Source: Deltaproteobacteria bacterium
GTDB lineage: Bacteria > Desulfobacterota > Syntrophia > Syntrophales > Smithellaceae
Assembly (NCBI GenBank): GCA_009668925.1
Contig: SBEK01000178.1
Coordinates: 1-8,110, forward strand
Length of the DNA stretch: 8,110 bases
Direction: 5' to 3'
The stretch's first letter is position 1. Every line of letters starts with the position of its first letter. This document shows positions 1 through 6,576 of the stretch, piece by piece. Both the position numbers and the translations under genes were made by a program. Under the pieces are notes generated by a model. The model saw only the letters and a list, made by a program, of their open reading frames with translations, searched no databases and was not told the origin of the DNA.

Positions 1-2
1 AA

Positions 3-818
3 CCACCGCCGATTTCCTGCCGCAACCGGGGACCCGGTGAAGTGACGCAACTTATCGCTTCCAAGTTCGGCATCGGCGGCCCGGCGTTTACGCTGAGCAT
101 GGCCTGCGTGTCGAGCTCCCATGCTCTGGTGGTCGCGGCGGAGCTGCTCAGGCAAAAAAAAATCCGCCGGGCGGTGGTCGTCGGCTTCGAGCCGCTTCTG
201 AATATGACCCTGCACGGATTTGCCAGCCTCCTGCTGTATGATTCCGAACGCTGCCGGCCGTTCTGCAACACCCGATCCGGAATGCAGATCGGTGAAGGCG
301 CCGCCTGCATCGTTTTGGAGGACGGCCACGCCAAAGCGGCGGGAGAAAACCGCTACGCGCTTGCGGGCGGCTATCTTTACAACGACAATACGTCTCTGAC
401 CTCCGCCGGGACGGATGGGGAAATGGTGAAGACGGTTGTGGAAGAGGCCCTGCGGCGGGCGGCCGTTGGGCCGGAGTCGATTGTGGCGGTCAAGGCGCAC
501 GGCACCGGGACGCGGGATAACGATCTTTCCGAAGGGCGCGGCCTCGCGAAGGTCTTCGGCGGTCATCTGCCGCCCGTGATTTCATTAAAAGGAGCGCTGG
601 GCCACGAACTCGGCGCGGCCGGAGCCGTGGAAACCGCCCTGTGGCTTTCCTGCCTCGAAGAAGGGCACCTCCCGCAGAGTTTCGGCTTTACCGAAATCGA
701 TCCGGAGATCGGATTTGCGCCGTCGCAAATCAACCGGCCCGCGCCGGCCGGCGATTATCTCTTTACCTTCTTCGGCTTCGGGGCGACCTGTACGAGTTAT
801 GTGATAAGAAAAATGTAG
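3..818 (+). CDS. Beta-ketoacyl-ACP synthase (KS-alpha type), 5' end outside the window
   Basis: Condensing enzyme of the thiolase fold, expected to join an acyl thioester to malonyl-ACP by decarboxylative Claisen condensation in the cytosol. Counting from the GTG at 42, the nucleophile is Cys22 in ACVSSSHAL, the first catalytic His is His153 in KAHGTGTRDND, Lys183 and His188 lie in SLKGALGHELGAAGA, and the C-terminal glycine loop is FGFGATCTS. The complete Cys-His-His set argues for an active enzyme. Family members are about 400 aa with the Cys near residue 160, so roughly the first 140 residues are missing to the left; the reading frame stays open from position 3 upstream of the GTG at 42, which is therefore unlikely to be the true start. 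The adjoining catalytically degenerate KS points to a KS-alpha/KS-beta heterodimer. The frame may be disturbed near base 38 (see findings). FabF-like housekeeping function is less likely given the neighbours. Confidence 0.9.
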   Translation, partial: PPPISCRNRGPGEVTQLIASKFGIGGPAFTLSMACVSSSHALVVAAELLRQKKIRRAVVVGFEPLLNMTLHGFASLLLYDSERCRPFCNTRSGMQIGEGAACIVLEDGHAKAAGENRYALAGGYLYNDNTSLTSAGTDGEMVKTVVEEALRRAAVGPESIVAVKAHGTGTRDNDLSEGRGLAKVFGGHLPPVISLKGALGHELGAAGAVETALWLSCLEEGHLPQSFGFTEIDPEIGFAPSQINRPAPAGDYLFTFFGFGATCTSYVIRKM

Positions 819-840
819 GGAACTCTCGCGAGAGTTCCCT
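817..840. repeat. Perfect 24-bp palindrome between the two KS genes
   Basis: The half-site AGGGAACTCTCG is followed directly by its exact reverse complement, with no spacer. It begins inside the TAG stop codon of the upstream ketosynthase (816-818) and ends 22 bases before the ATG at 863. As RNA it can form a 10-bp stem with a CGCG loop. No T-run follows, so it does not look like an intrinsic terminator. Possible roles are an mRNA-processing or stability hairpin that sets the ratio of the two KS subunits, or a dimeric protein-binding site. The role is inference; the symmetry is directly visible. Confidence 0.85.
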
Positions 841-862
841 GCGGGATGACACCCTTCCGGAT

Positions 863-1837
863 ATGGACAAGATGATGAACGATCAAGGAAAAGAGCAGCA
901 CCCCCTGTCCGTGATCGCCGCCAGTTACCTGGGGCCGTCGCTTTCGCCCAATGAAGATTCGCCGTGGGACGAGGCGGCGCTGCCGCATCCCTGCGATGAC
1001 ATGGTGCAGAAGGTTCTGGGGCAGCCGATGCGGCGTGCCGGGCGGTTTATCAAAATGGTCTGCGCGGGCGCGATGTCCTGTTTAAGAGAAGCGCCGCCCG
1101 CGGCCTTGAAGAACAAGCGGGCCGGTATTTTTCTGGCAACGGGTCTGGGCAACGGGGATGAGATTCTGCCCTTCGTCACGCAGGTCTTCAAACACGCCGG
1201 CGGATTTCCCAGCCCGAATCAGTTTGCCAACTCGGTCAGCAACGCCGCCGCATTTTTTCTGGCGCGCGCCTCCGACATCCGGGGGGTCATTTTAACGGTA
1301 TCGGATGAGGAGCTTTCTTTCGAGGCCGCGCTGTGGCTGGCGCAAAGCTATCTCGAAAGCGGTGAAATCGATCTGGCGCTGGTCGGAGGCTGCGACGTTT
1401 ATACACCGACCGTCGAGGAATACCGTGAACGCATGAATACATCGCCCGCGAACTGCCGTGATCTTCCCATCGGCGAAGGCAGTTCCTGGGTTTTGCTCGG
1501 AGTGGATCAGCCGGAACAAATCGGTGAGATTCTGACCGTGCAGATGCATTCCGCGGCGATATCCCCTGCCGAATATTTGAGAAGCGAAGGGAACTCCCTC
1601 CTGTCGTCCGCCGCCGCGGAAGGTCGCCGCCACGTCTGGCTTCCGGGATTTCGCCTCAGGAATCCGGATGCGCCCGAGGGGTTTGGTCTGCAGGATTATC
1701 TGCAGTCCTGCGGTATTCACCCGACCGCCTCCGCCTTCGGTATAGCCCGCGCCCTGAGAAGAAATCCGGCCTCTCTCCTGATCCATTATAATCACCTGGC
1801 TTCCGGCAGGACCGGCGTCATCGTAGCGAAAACGTAG
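863..1837 (+). CDS. Ketosynthase-like chain-length-factor protein (KS-beta), active-site residues lost
   Basis: 324 aa, ketosynthase fold but degenerate. Recognisable family segments are NQFANSVSNAAAFFLA (119-134), the nucleophile-elbow region ILTVSDEELSFEAAL (143-157), LALVGGCDVY (171-180) and LPIGEGSSWVLL (201-212). Counting back from the shared VGG/VVG strand, the catalytic Cys of the neighbour aligns with about Glu149. No HGTGT histidine motif is present, the GALGH-type motif is replaced by IHPTASAFGIA, and the final glycine loop reads HYNHLASGRTGVIV. This matches the ketoacyl-synthase-like family found as chain-length factor beside an active KS in type II PKS and aryl-polyene loci; it should be a non-catalytic partner that shapes chain length. 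The start is uncertain: no clear Shine-Dalgarno precedes ATG 863, and ATG 872 or 875 are alternatives. In-frame extension further left would only overlap the upstream KS and read non-KS sequence. Confidence 0.8.
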   Translation: MDKMMNDQGKEQHPLSVIAASYLGPSLSPNEDSPWDEAALPHPCDDMVQKVLGQPMRRAGRFIKMVCAGAMSCLREAPPAALKNKRAGIFLATGLGNGDEILPFVTQVFKHAGGFPSPNQFANSVSNAAAFFLARASDIRGVILTVSDEELSFEAALWLAQSYLESGEIDLALVGGCDVYTPTVEEYRERMNTSPANCRDLPIGEGSSWVLLGVDQPEQIGEILTVQMHSAAISPAEYLRSEGNSLLSSAAAEGRRHVWLPGFRLRNPDAPEGFGLQDYLQSCGIHPTASAFGIARALRRNPASLLIHYNHLASGRTGVIVAKT

Positions 1838-1875
1838 CTGCGGAATTGAATGATGTGACTGAAACGGCCACCCCC

Positions 1876-3324
1876 ATGTCCCGAGAAAGAAAATGCATTG
1901 CCCTGGTTCACCCGCGCGGCTTCAACTGGTTTCCCGGCCGGCGCGACATCACGGATATCGCCAACCGCATGGTGCCGCAGGGGATGCTCTCCATTGCGGC
2001 CCGGCTGCAAGGCGATGGTCATGACGTGCAGGTCTTTGACTGCCTGGGCCCCGACGCGCCGGCGGACCTCACCGAACAGGTCCGGCGGATTCTGGCGCTC
2101 GGGCCGCAGATCGTCGGATTTTCGGCCACCACGTCGTCCTTTCCCGATGCGGCCGAAATGGCGCAAATGATCAAGGAAAGCCGGCCCGGTATCACCACGG
2201 TCTGCGGAGGCGTTCATGTTTCGGCTTTGAAGGAAAAGCTGCTCGATCGTTATCCGGCATTCGATTATCTGGCGGCGGGCGAGGGGGAACTGACCTTGAG
2301 CGAACTGGCCCGGGGAGACGACCCGGCCGGCATTTCGGGGCTCGTCCGCCGGGAGGCCGGCGGGACGGCCGTGGCGAATATTTCCCGGCCGCATATCGCC
2401 GACCTCGACAGCCTGCCGTTTCCGGCCTATGAAAAACTGCGCGGCTTTCCCCGTGATTATCATCTGCCTCTTTTCAGCTACACGCAGACGCCCGGAGCGA
2501 CGATGATTACGTCGCGCGGCTGTATGTATCAGTGCTCCTACTGCGACCGGTCCGTCTTTCAAAAAGGGTTTCGCTACAACTCGGCGGCTTACATTTACGA
2601 ACACATGAAATATTTGCATGACCGGTTTGGCGTGCGCCACGTGAATATTTACGATGATCTTTTTACCGCCCAGCGCAAACGCATTGTGGAACTGTGCGGG
2701 AAACTCGCGCGCCGGCCTCTCGGGATGAACTTCAACTGCGCCGTGCGCGTCGGCTACACGGATGACGACTTGCTGAAAATGCTCAAAGACGCGGGCTGTC
2801 TGATGGTGTCGCTGGGCATCGAATCGGCGGATCCCGAAATGCTTGCGCGCCACAAATCCGGCGTTTCACTCGACGAGGTCCGTGATACCGTTTCCCGGAT
2901 TCAGGCGGCGGGTTTGCGCGCCAAGGGACTTTTCATGATGGGGCTGCCGGGCGAGACGGAAGACTCCGTCAAGCGCACGTCCGATTTCATCATATCGCTG
3001 GGCCTCGACGACATGAACATGGCCAAGTTTACGCCGTTTCCCGGCGCGCCGCTGTGGTCCGGCATCCGCGACGAGGGGACCTTCGAGGAAGACTGGCGTC
3101 TGATGAACTGCCTTAATTTCGTTTTTATCCCGAAAGGAATTTCCTCACGCGAACGGCTGGATCAGCTGTACAATGAACACGTCAAACGCTTCTATTCCGA
3201 TCCCGGCTGGCGCAGGCGCTTCCGCCGCCGCCTCTGGCAGCACCGCAAAAGCCTGGCCTATCTGATCCGCCATCTGCCGTCCTTCTGGCAGGCGAAGAAT
3301 CAGTTTGAACCGGAAAAGTCATGA
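1876..3324 (+). CDS. B12-binding-domain radical SAM protein
   Basis: 482 aa from ATG 1876. Residues about 5-145 form a Rossmann-like cobalamin-binding domain (MVPQGMLSIAARLQGDGHDV, IVGFSATTS, VCGGVHVSAL, YLAAGEGE); the classical DxHxxG B12 ligand motif is not evident, as in BchE-like members. The radical SAM core follows, with the [4Fe-4S] cluster motif CMYQCSYC (Cys216, Cys220, Cys223), then IYDDLF, SLGIESADPE and GLFMMGLPGET. The C-terminus is basic (WRRRFRRRLWQHRK) and may touch membrane or an acidic carrier protein. Such enzymes carry out methylations, cyclisations or other radical rearrangements on lipids and polyketides; the substrate here cannot be read. It begins 38 bases after the KS-beta stop, so is probably co-transcribed and likely modifies that pathway's product. 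Start alternatives are TTG 1846 and GTG 1855; ATG 1876 was chosen because it sits just before the first domain strand, although its SD is weak. Confidence 0.9.
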   Translation: MSRERKCIALVHPRGFNWFPGRRDITDIANRMVPQGMLSIAARLQGDGHDVQVFDCLGPDAPADLTEQVRRILALGPQIVGFSATTSSFPDAAEMAQMIKESRPGITTVCGGVHVSALKEKLLDRYPAFDYLAAGEGELTLSELARGDDPAGISGLVRREAGGTAVANISRPHIADLDSLPFPAYEKLRGFPRDYHLPLFSYTQTPGATMITSRGCMYQCSYCDRSVFQKGFRYNSAAYIYEHMKYLHDRFGVRHVNIYDDLFTAQRKRIVELCGKLARRPLGMNFNCAVRVGYTDDDLLKMLKDAGCLMVSLGIESADPEMLARHKSGVSLDEVRDTVSRIQAAGLRAKGLFMMGLPGETEDSVKRTSDFIISLGLDDMNMAKFTPFPGAPLWSGIRDEGTFEEDWRLMNCLNFVFIPKGISSRERLDQLYNEHVKRFYSDPGWRRRFRRRLWQHRKSLAYLIRHLPSFWQAKNQFEPEKS

Positions 3325-3377
3325 GCCCGTGGTGATCTGAAAAGAGGTGCTGCACCGGTTGCCGCGTTTCCCGGAAG

Positions 3378-4496
3378 TCACTTCGAAAAATCCGCGATGA
3401 TCGGTGCATGGCGGATGCTGTCGGCCGCGGACGCAAGTTTTTGCCGCTCGGTGAACACGCGGGCGCCCCTGTTGCTGTCGCCTGTTCGGATCCACAGGAT
3501 ATTGTCGGTGTAGCCGGCCTCCGTCTTCCCGGGAGAATTCAGGCGCCGGGTCTCGGCCCGGATGGTGTTCATGAACTGGTCCGCGAGAGCGCCGTACAGT
3601 GAACGAATCGCGCCATAGGCATCCACAAACGGCCGGCAGGATTTTAAAGCTTCATAATCAGCCGCGTATTGCCGCTTCATGTAAAGCAGGTACTCCAGAA
3701 TAAAGAAATCGAATTCATAAAAAGCGCCGATCGAACCCTGCGAATTCTGGACCCAGGCCAGAAGTCCGTCGGCTTCCGAGCCTTCCGCCAGCCGGTAGGC
3801 GGGGAGCATGTCGGCATAAAAACGCGCTTCAGCATAATGGGCGTGAAATTCCTCAAGCAATCCGATGACGCCGAAGCGCTGCGCGGCTTTGCATTCTTTG
3901 ATATGCGCGTCGAAGAGCGCGGTCCGGAGTGAATCCGGAACGGCCGCAGTGAGCTCGGAGGAGGGGTACAGGGATTTCATCGGGAAAGAAACATAAAAAG
4001 TTCCGGCCCCGGAGAGGTCAAAGAAAGCTTCCGCGCGTTCCCAGTCCATCAGAATGTTATTTTCCCGGGTATGGCGAAAGACGTGAAGACGCTGCAGGGC
4101 CAGCGTGAGAAAATGGAGATGCTGCGCCATCTTGTCGATCAGTTCAGTCTTGCGGTCGTTTCGGGTAAGTTGGGGAAAGGTCCCGGCGGGTTTCTTCATC
4201 GCCACCACCCAGCCCCCCTTTCGGGAGCTTTCCAGTTCCGCGGGCAGGCGGTCATACTCCAGGAATACATTCCAGGAAGCAGGTGAATACTGCTGCGTTG
4301 TGCGCATGATCCAACCGGGGTTGTCGGCGGAGCTGTGATCATTCGGGACGGTCGGCAAAACCGGTGCCGGCGCTGCCGCGCCGGCCAATGGAATCAGAGG
4401 GCAGAGGGCGGCGGTGATGATTCCGAAAGTTAAAGGCCACAGCAGGGAGCGCCTCCAGCGGCGCAGGTTTTTTCCCAAGGAGGGCAAAGCATTCAT
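3378..4496 (-). CDS. Exported protein of unknown function
   Basis: 372 aa; I do not recognise the family. The N-terminus has a basic stretch (KNLRRWRR, 9-16), a hydrophobic core (SLLWPLTFGIITAALCPLIPL, about 17-37) and small residues (AGAAAPA), which reads as a signal peptide or uncleaved anchor; Cys32 does not sit in a good lipobox. The rest looks mature and soluble, with helical stretches such as KTELIDKMAQHLHFLTLALQ and LLEEFHAHYAEARFYADM (213-230), and an acidic aromatic patch FYEFDFFILEYLLYMK (259-274). No catalytic motif can be named safely. ATG 4496 is preferred because GGAG lies 8 bases upstream; a longer form from TTG 4538 lacks that support. It converges on the radical SAM gene with 53 bases between their stops and lies downstream of prfA on the same strand across a long gap, so it probably has its own promoter. 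Confidence 0.72.
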   Translation of the reverse strand: MNALPSLGKNLRRWRRSLLWPLTFGIITAALCPLIPLAGAAAPAPVLPTVPNDHSSADNPGWIMRTTQQYSPASWNVFLEYDRLPAELESSRKGGWVVAMKKPAGTFPQLTRNDRKTELIDKMAQHLHFLTLALQRLHVFRHTRENNILMDWERAEAFFDLSGAGTFYVSFPMKSLYPSSELTAAVPDSLRTALFDAHIKECKAAQRFGVIGLLEEFHAHYAEARFYADMLPAYRLAEGSEADGLLAWVQNSQGSIGAFYEFDFFILEYLLYMKRQYAADYEALKSCRPFVDAYGAIRSLYGALADQFMNTIRAETRRLNSPGKTEAGYTDNILWIRTGDSNRGARVFTERQKLASAADSIRHAPIIADFSK

Positions 4497-4946
4497 GGGA
4501 GCTGCTCCGATGTCAGAAGAAATTGGCTGCCGGGACAAGGGCTCGCAGCAGCCTTTGGGACGACGCGTTTAAACAATCAACTCAGAACAGGGTCTATCGA
4601 CAGCCTGTTATAAAAAAGCGCAGGGAGTGGATCGGGAATCCGGGGAAGTGTCCCACGGATTAGATAACGATTCGCCCCCGTCATCGTTTTAGGATCTATG
4701 CCAGAAAACAGGGCTTTGGGCAAGATGTCTCGTTTGGCCAGACCTTCAGCTGCGGCTTTACCGGTAATGCGAAAATCAGGGAAAGGGTGGCGAAAGCTCG
4801 CCCGGTTTGTTGCAGGTTGCGGGTCCGAGGCGGGAAAGGAAGGGATGCACAGGCAATTGACCATGGCTGCCGGCCCCGGGCAAGAGGCCGTTCGTCTTGA
4901 TCCTTAAGCCGTGACGGTCCACGGATGCGGTCTCAAGGCAGCGTGC
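4497..4946. other. 450-base interval with no convincing gene
   Basis: This lies between the exported protein and prfA. A minus-strand open frame covers 4577-4864 (95 codons, ATG 4864, no Shine-Dalgarno) and a plus-strand one 4698-4907 (69 codons). Neither translation resembles a family I know, and they overlap antisense, so at most one could be real. The minus-strand frame has a somewhat protein-like end (DPKTMTGANRYLIRGTLPR) and could be a decayed or unknown small gene, but I do not call it. The stretch also contains a bulged inverted repeat at 4586-4609 and a short CCGTG/CACGG repeat at 4909-4924. In related genomes prmC often follows prfA; no trace of its glycine-rich SAM-binding or NPPY motifs is visible here. 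Confidence 0.55.
4586..4609. repeat. Bulged inverted repeat upstream of the exported-protein gene
   Basis: AACAGG followed by GTC, a TATC loop, GAC, a two-base bulge (AG) and CCTGTT gives a 9-bp stem. It lies about 90 bases upstream of ATG 4496 on the minus strand. No T-run follows it in either direction, so it is a poor terminator candidate; an operator or 5'-UTR hairpin is possible. Function is inference. Confidence 0.4.
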
Positions 4947-6023
4947 TTATCCCTGCTTGTTCAGCAGTTCGGCCTGGTGGTGAGACGTGAGCGCGTCGAT
5001 CATGCCGCCGATGTTGCCGTTGATGAAGCTGTCCAGATCATAGCGGGTGAGGTTGATGCGGTGATCGGTAATGCGTCCCTGCGGAAAATTATAGGTGCGG
5101 ATGCGTTCGGAGCGGTCGCCCGTGCCCACCTGGCTTTTGCGCGCCTGCGCCTGCTCGGCGTTTTGCTTTTGCACCATAGCATCCAGCAGTCTGGCCCGCA
5201 GCACTTTCATCGCCTTGGCCTTGTTTTTCAACTGCGATTTTTCATCCTGGCAGGTGACGACCAGCCCCGTGGGCAGATGGGTAATGCGCACGGCGGAATC
5301 CGTCGTATTGACGCTCTGGCCGCCGTGTCCCGTTGAGCGGTAGACGTCAATGCGCAATTCGTTGGGATCAATGGTCACCTCCACGTCTTCGGCTTCCGGC
5401 ATGATCGCGACGGTGACGGCCGATGTGTGGATCCGGCCCTGCGCTTCGGTGACGGGCACGCGCTGAACGCGGTGGACGCCGCTTTCATATTTCAAACGGC
5501 TGTATGCGCCTTTGCCTTCAATTTGGGCGATGATTTCCTTGAAGCCGCCCATGCCGCCGGCCGGTGAAGAACTGACGATTTCGACGCGCCAGCCCTGGGC
5601 TTCGGCGTAGCGCGCGTACATGCGGAACAAGTCTCCGACAAAGAGACCGGCTTCGTCGCCGCCCGTGCCCGCCCGGATTTCCAAAAAGACGTTTTTATCA
5701 TCATTGGGGTCCTTGGGAAGAAGAAGAATTTTGATTTTATCTTCAAGCTGGGCCTGTTCCTGCTCCAGTTGCGGCATTTCTTCCTTGACCATCGCCTTCA
5801 ATTCTTCATCGTTTTCCGAGAGCAATTCCTTGTTGTCGGCGATGCGCTTCGTATTCTTTTCATACCGGCGGACGGCCTCGACCAGTTCACTCAAGTCGGA
5901 ATGCTCTTTGGCGTATTTCTGATACAATCCCTGCCTGGAAACCACCTGCGGGTCGGAAAGCATCCCTTCGAGTTCCTGGTAGCGGAGTTCGATATCGCGA
6001 AGTTTGTTGAGTATATTATCCAT
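4947..6023 (-). CDS. prfA: Peptide chain release factor 1
   Basis: Cytosolic class I release factor that reads UAA and UAG in the ribosomal A site and triggers peptidyl-tRNA hydrolysis. The 358-aa length is normal for RF1. The N-terminal helical domain (1 to about 110, [20 protein letters not shown]) is followed by the conserved block [18 protein letters not shown] (115-132), the codon-recognition tripeptide PVT (190-192) inside [19 protein letters not shown], and the catalytic GGQ (234-236) in [21 protein letters not shown] rather than SPF separates it from RF2, and there is no programmed frameshift. Start ATG 6023 has only a weak AGG upstream. It follows rpmE by 163 bases on the same strand; a long stem-loop occupies part of that space. 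PrmC, which methylates the GGQ glutamine and is commonly encoded next, is not adjacent. Confidence 0.98.
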   Translation of the reverse strand: MDNILNKLRDIELRYQELEGMLSDPQVVSRQGLYQKYAKEHSDLSELVEAVRRYEKNTKRIADNKELLSENDEELKAMVKEEMPQLEQEQAQLEDKIKILLLPKDPNDDKNVFLEIRAGTGGDEAGLFVGDLFRMYARYAEAQGWRVEIVSSSPAGGMGGFKEIIAQIEGKGAYSRLKYESGVHRVQRVPVTEAQGRIHTSAVTVAIMPEAEDVEVTIDPNELRIDVYRSTGHGGQSVNTTDSAVRITHLPTGLVVTCQDEKSQLKNKAKAMKVLRARLLDAMVQKQNAEQAQARKSQVGTGDRSERIRTYNFPQGRITDHRINLTRYDLDSFINGNIGGMIDALTSHHQAELLNKQG

Positions 6024-6078
6024 GGCCTAATCTGTTGGTCTATTTTCAGGGAATGCGGGTTGTGAGGAATTTAAAGAT

Positions 6079-6123
6079 GCATTTATAGCGCTCCTCTTTC
6101 CGAAAGGAGGCCGCTATAAATGC
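6079..6123 (-). repeat. Long stem-loop between rpmE and prfA
   Basis: A perfect 12-bp arm pair (GCATTTATAGCG at 6079-6090, CGCTATAAATGC at 6112-6123) encloses a second 5-bp pair (CTCCT 6091-6095, AGGAG 6105-6109), with a two-base bulge and a loop of about nine bases. On the transcribed minus strand it lies 55 bases upstream of the prfA start. The bases that follow (ATCTTTAAATTCC) are not a proper U-tract, so an RNase III-type processing or stability element is as plausible as a terminator. Only the pairing is observed. Confidence 0.7.
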
Positions 6124-6167
6124 CGGGAATGTTGTAAACTGTCGACCATGAGAACGAAGTCCCAAAG

Positions 6168-6185
6168 GCAGGCCTGAAGGCCTGC
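6168..6185 (-). terminator. Short GC-rich hairpin one base after rpmE stop (weak terminator or attenuator)
   Basis: On the minus strand GCAGGCC, loop TTCA, GGCCTGC forms a perfect 7-bp stem starting one base after the rpmE TAA. It is followed by CTTTGGG, a short and poor U-tract, so it would terminate only partly and could reduce read-through into prfA while protecting the rpmE mRNA 3' end. The U-rich sequence on the plus side comes from rpmE lysine codons and is probably incidental. Confidence 0.5.
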
Positions 6186-6186
6186 G

Positions 6187-6435
6187 TTAACTTTTTGCTT
6201 TTTTGGCGGTTTTCTTTGAAGCCGGCGCGGTTTCGGCTTTGGGGGCGTATTTCTTCTTGAACTTTTCCACGCGTCCCGCCGTATCCAGGATTTTTTGCTT
6301 GCCGGTCATAAACGGATGACAGTTGGAGCAAATTTCGATCTTGATGTCTTTCTTGGTGGAGCGTGTTTCAATGACATTACCGCATACGCAAGTAATTGTT
6401 GTTTCTTTATAATCCGGGTGAATGCCTACTTTCAT
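6187..6435 (-). CDS. rpmE: 50S ribosomal protein L31, zinc-binding type
   Basis: 82-aa large-subunit protein that bridges the 50S and 30S subunits near the central protuberance. MKVGIHPDY is the family N-terminus, and the zinc ligands Cys16, Cys18, Cys36 and Cys39 (CVC and CSNC) are all present, so this is the C+ form (RpmE) rather than the zinc-free YkgM/RpmE2 paralogue. The core ends near residue 64; a Lys/Ala-rich tail ([17 protein letters not shown]) extends it beyond the roughly 66-70 aa typical of the family. ATG 6435 is supported by a consensus Shine-Dalgarno 10 bases upstream. It is 141 bases downstream of rho on the same strand, with prfA next. Confidence 0.97.
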   Translation of the reverse strand: MKVGIHPDYKETTITCVCGNVIETRSTKKDIKIEICSNCHPFMTGKQKILDTAGRVEKFKKKYAPKAETAPASKKTAKKAKS

Positions 6436-6445
6436 TTTTCCTTCT

Positions 6446-6452
6446 ACCTCCT
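6446..6452 (-). promoter_or_regulatory. Consensus Shine-Dalgarno of rpmE
   Basis: On the minus strand the sequence is AGGAGGT, a full match to the anti-SD core, 10 bases before ATG 6435, with a second purine run (GAAGG) closer in. It is the strongest ribosome-binding site in the window, in keeping with a highly translated ribosomal protein. Confidence 0.75.
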
Positions 6453-6530
6453 GACTCTTTATCGGTTGTCGTTTTGATAAAGGTCTTTATAATTTTAAGC
6501 AGACGTGCTGCCTATACCATAAGCGCTAAA

Positions 6531-6544
6531 AATTCAAGAGAATT
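6531..6544 (-). terminator. Weak AT-rich hairpin with T-run after rho
   Basis: On the minus strand AATTC, loop TCTT, GAATT is followed by TTT, giving a run of five T in all. The 5-bp A/T-rich stem is weak, and the element is 33 bases past the rho stop. It could be a poor intrinsic terminator or simply AT-rich spacer; read-through into rpmE is likely. Confidence 0.25.
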
Positions 6545-6576
6545 GTTGACGGGTCTCCCGAAGCGCCCGGCCGTCT

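Noticed and set aside
641..862. In-frame N-terminal extension of the KS-beta protein starting inside the upstream ketosynthase
   Set aside because: The extra 74 residues are an out-of-frame reading of conserved ketosynthase codons (arginine- and proline-rich), with no family similarity; the protein proper begins near 863.
1792..2853. Long minus-strand open frame opposite the radical SAM gene
   Set aside because: The plus-strand reading has clear B12-domain and CxxxCxxC motifs; the antisense product is Arg/His-rich and unlike any family.
3341..3362. GGTG-CAG-CACC inverted repeat followed by TCTTTT on the minus strand between the convergent genes
   Set aside because: Only a 4-bp stem with a short loop; too weak to call a terminator.
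4498..4508. GGAGC-T-GCTCC repeat covering the Shine-Dalgarno of the exported protein
   Set aside because: The one-base centre leaves at most a 4-bp hairpin; probably a chance effect of the SD.
4909..4924. CCGTG/CACGG hairpin after prfA
   Set aside because: Five pairs with no U-tract on either strand; not supportable as a prfA terminator.
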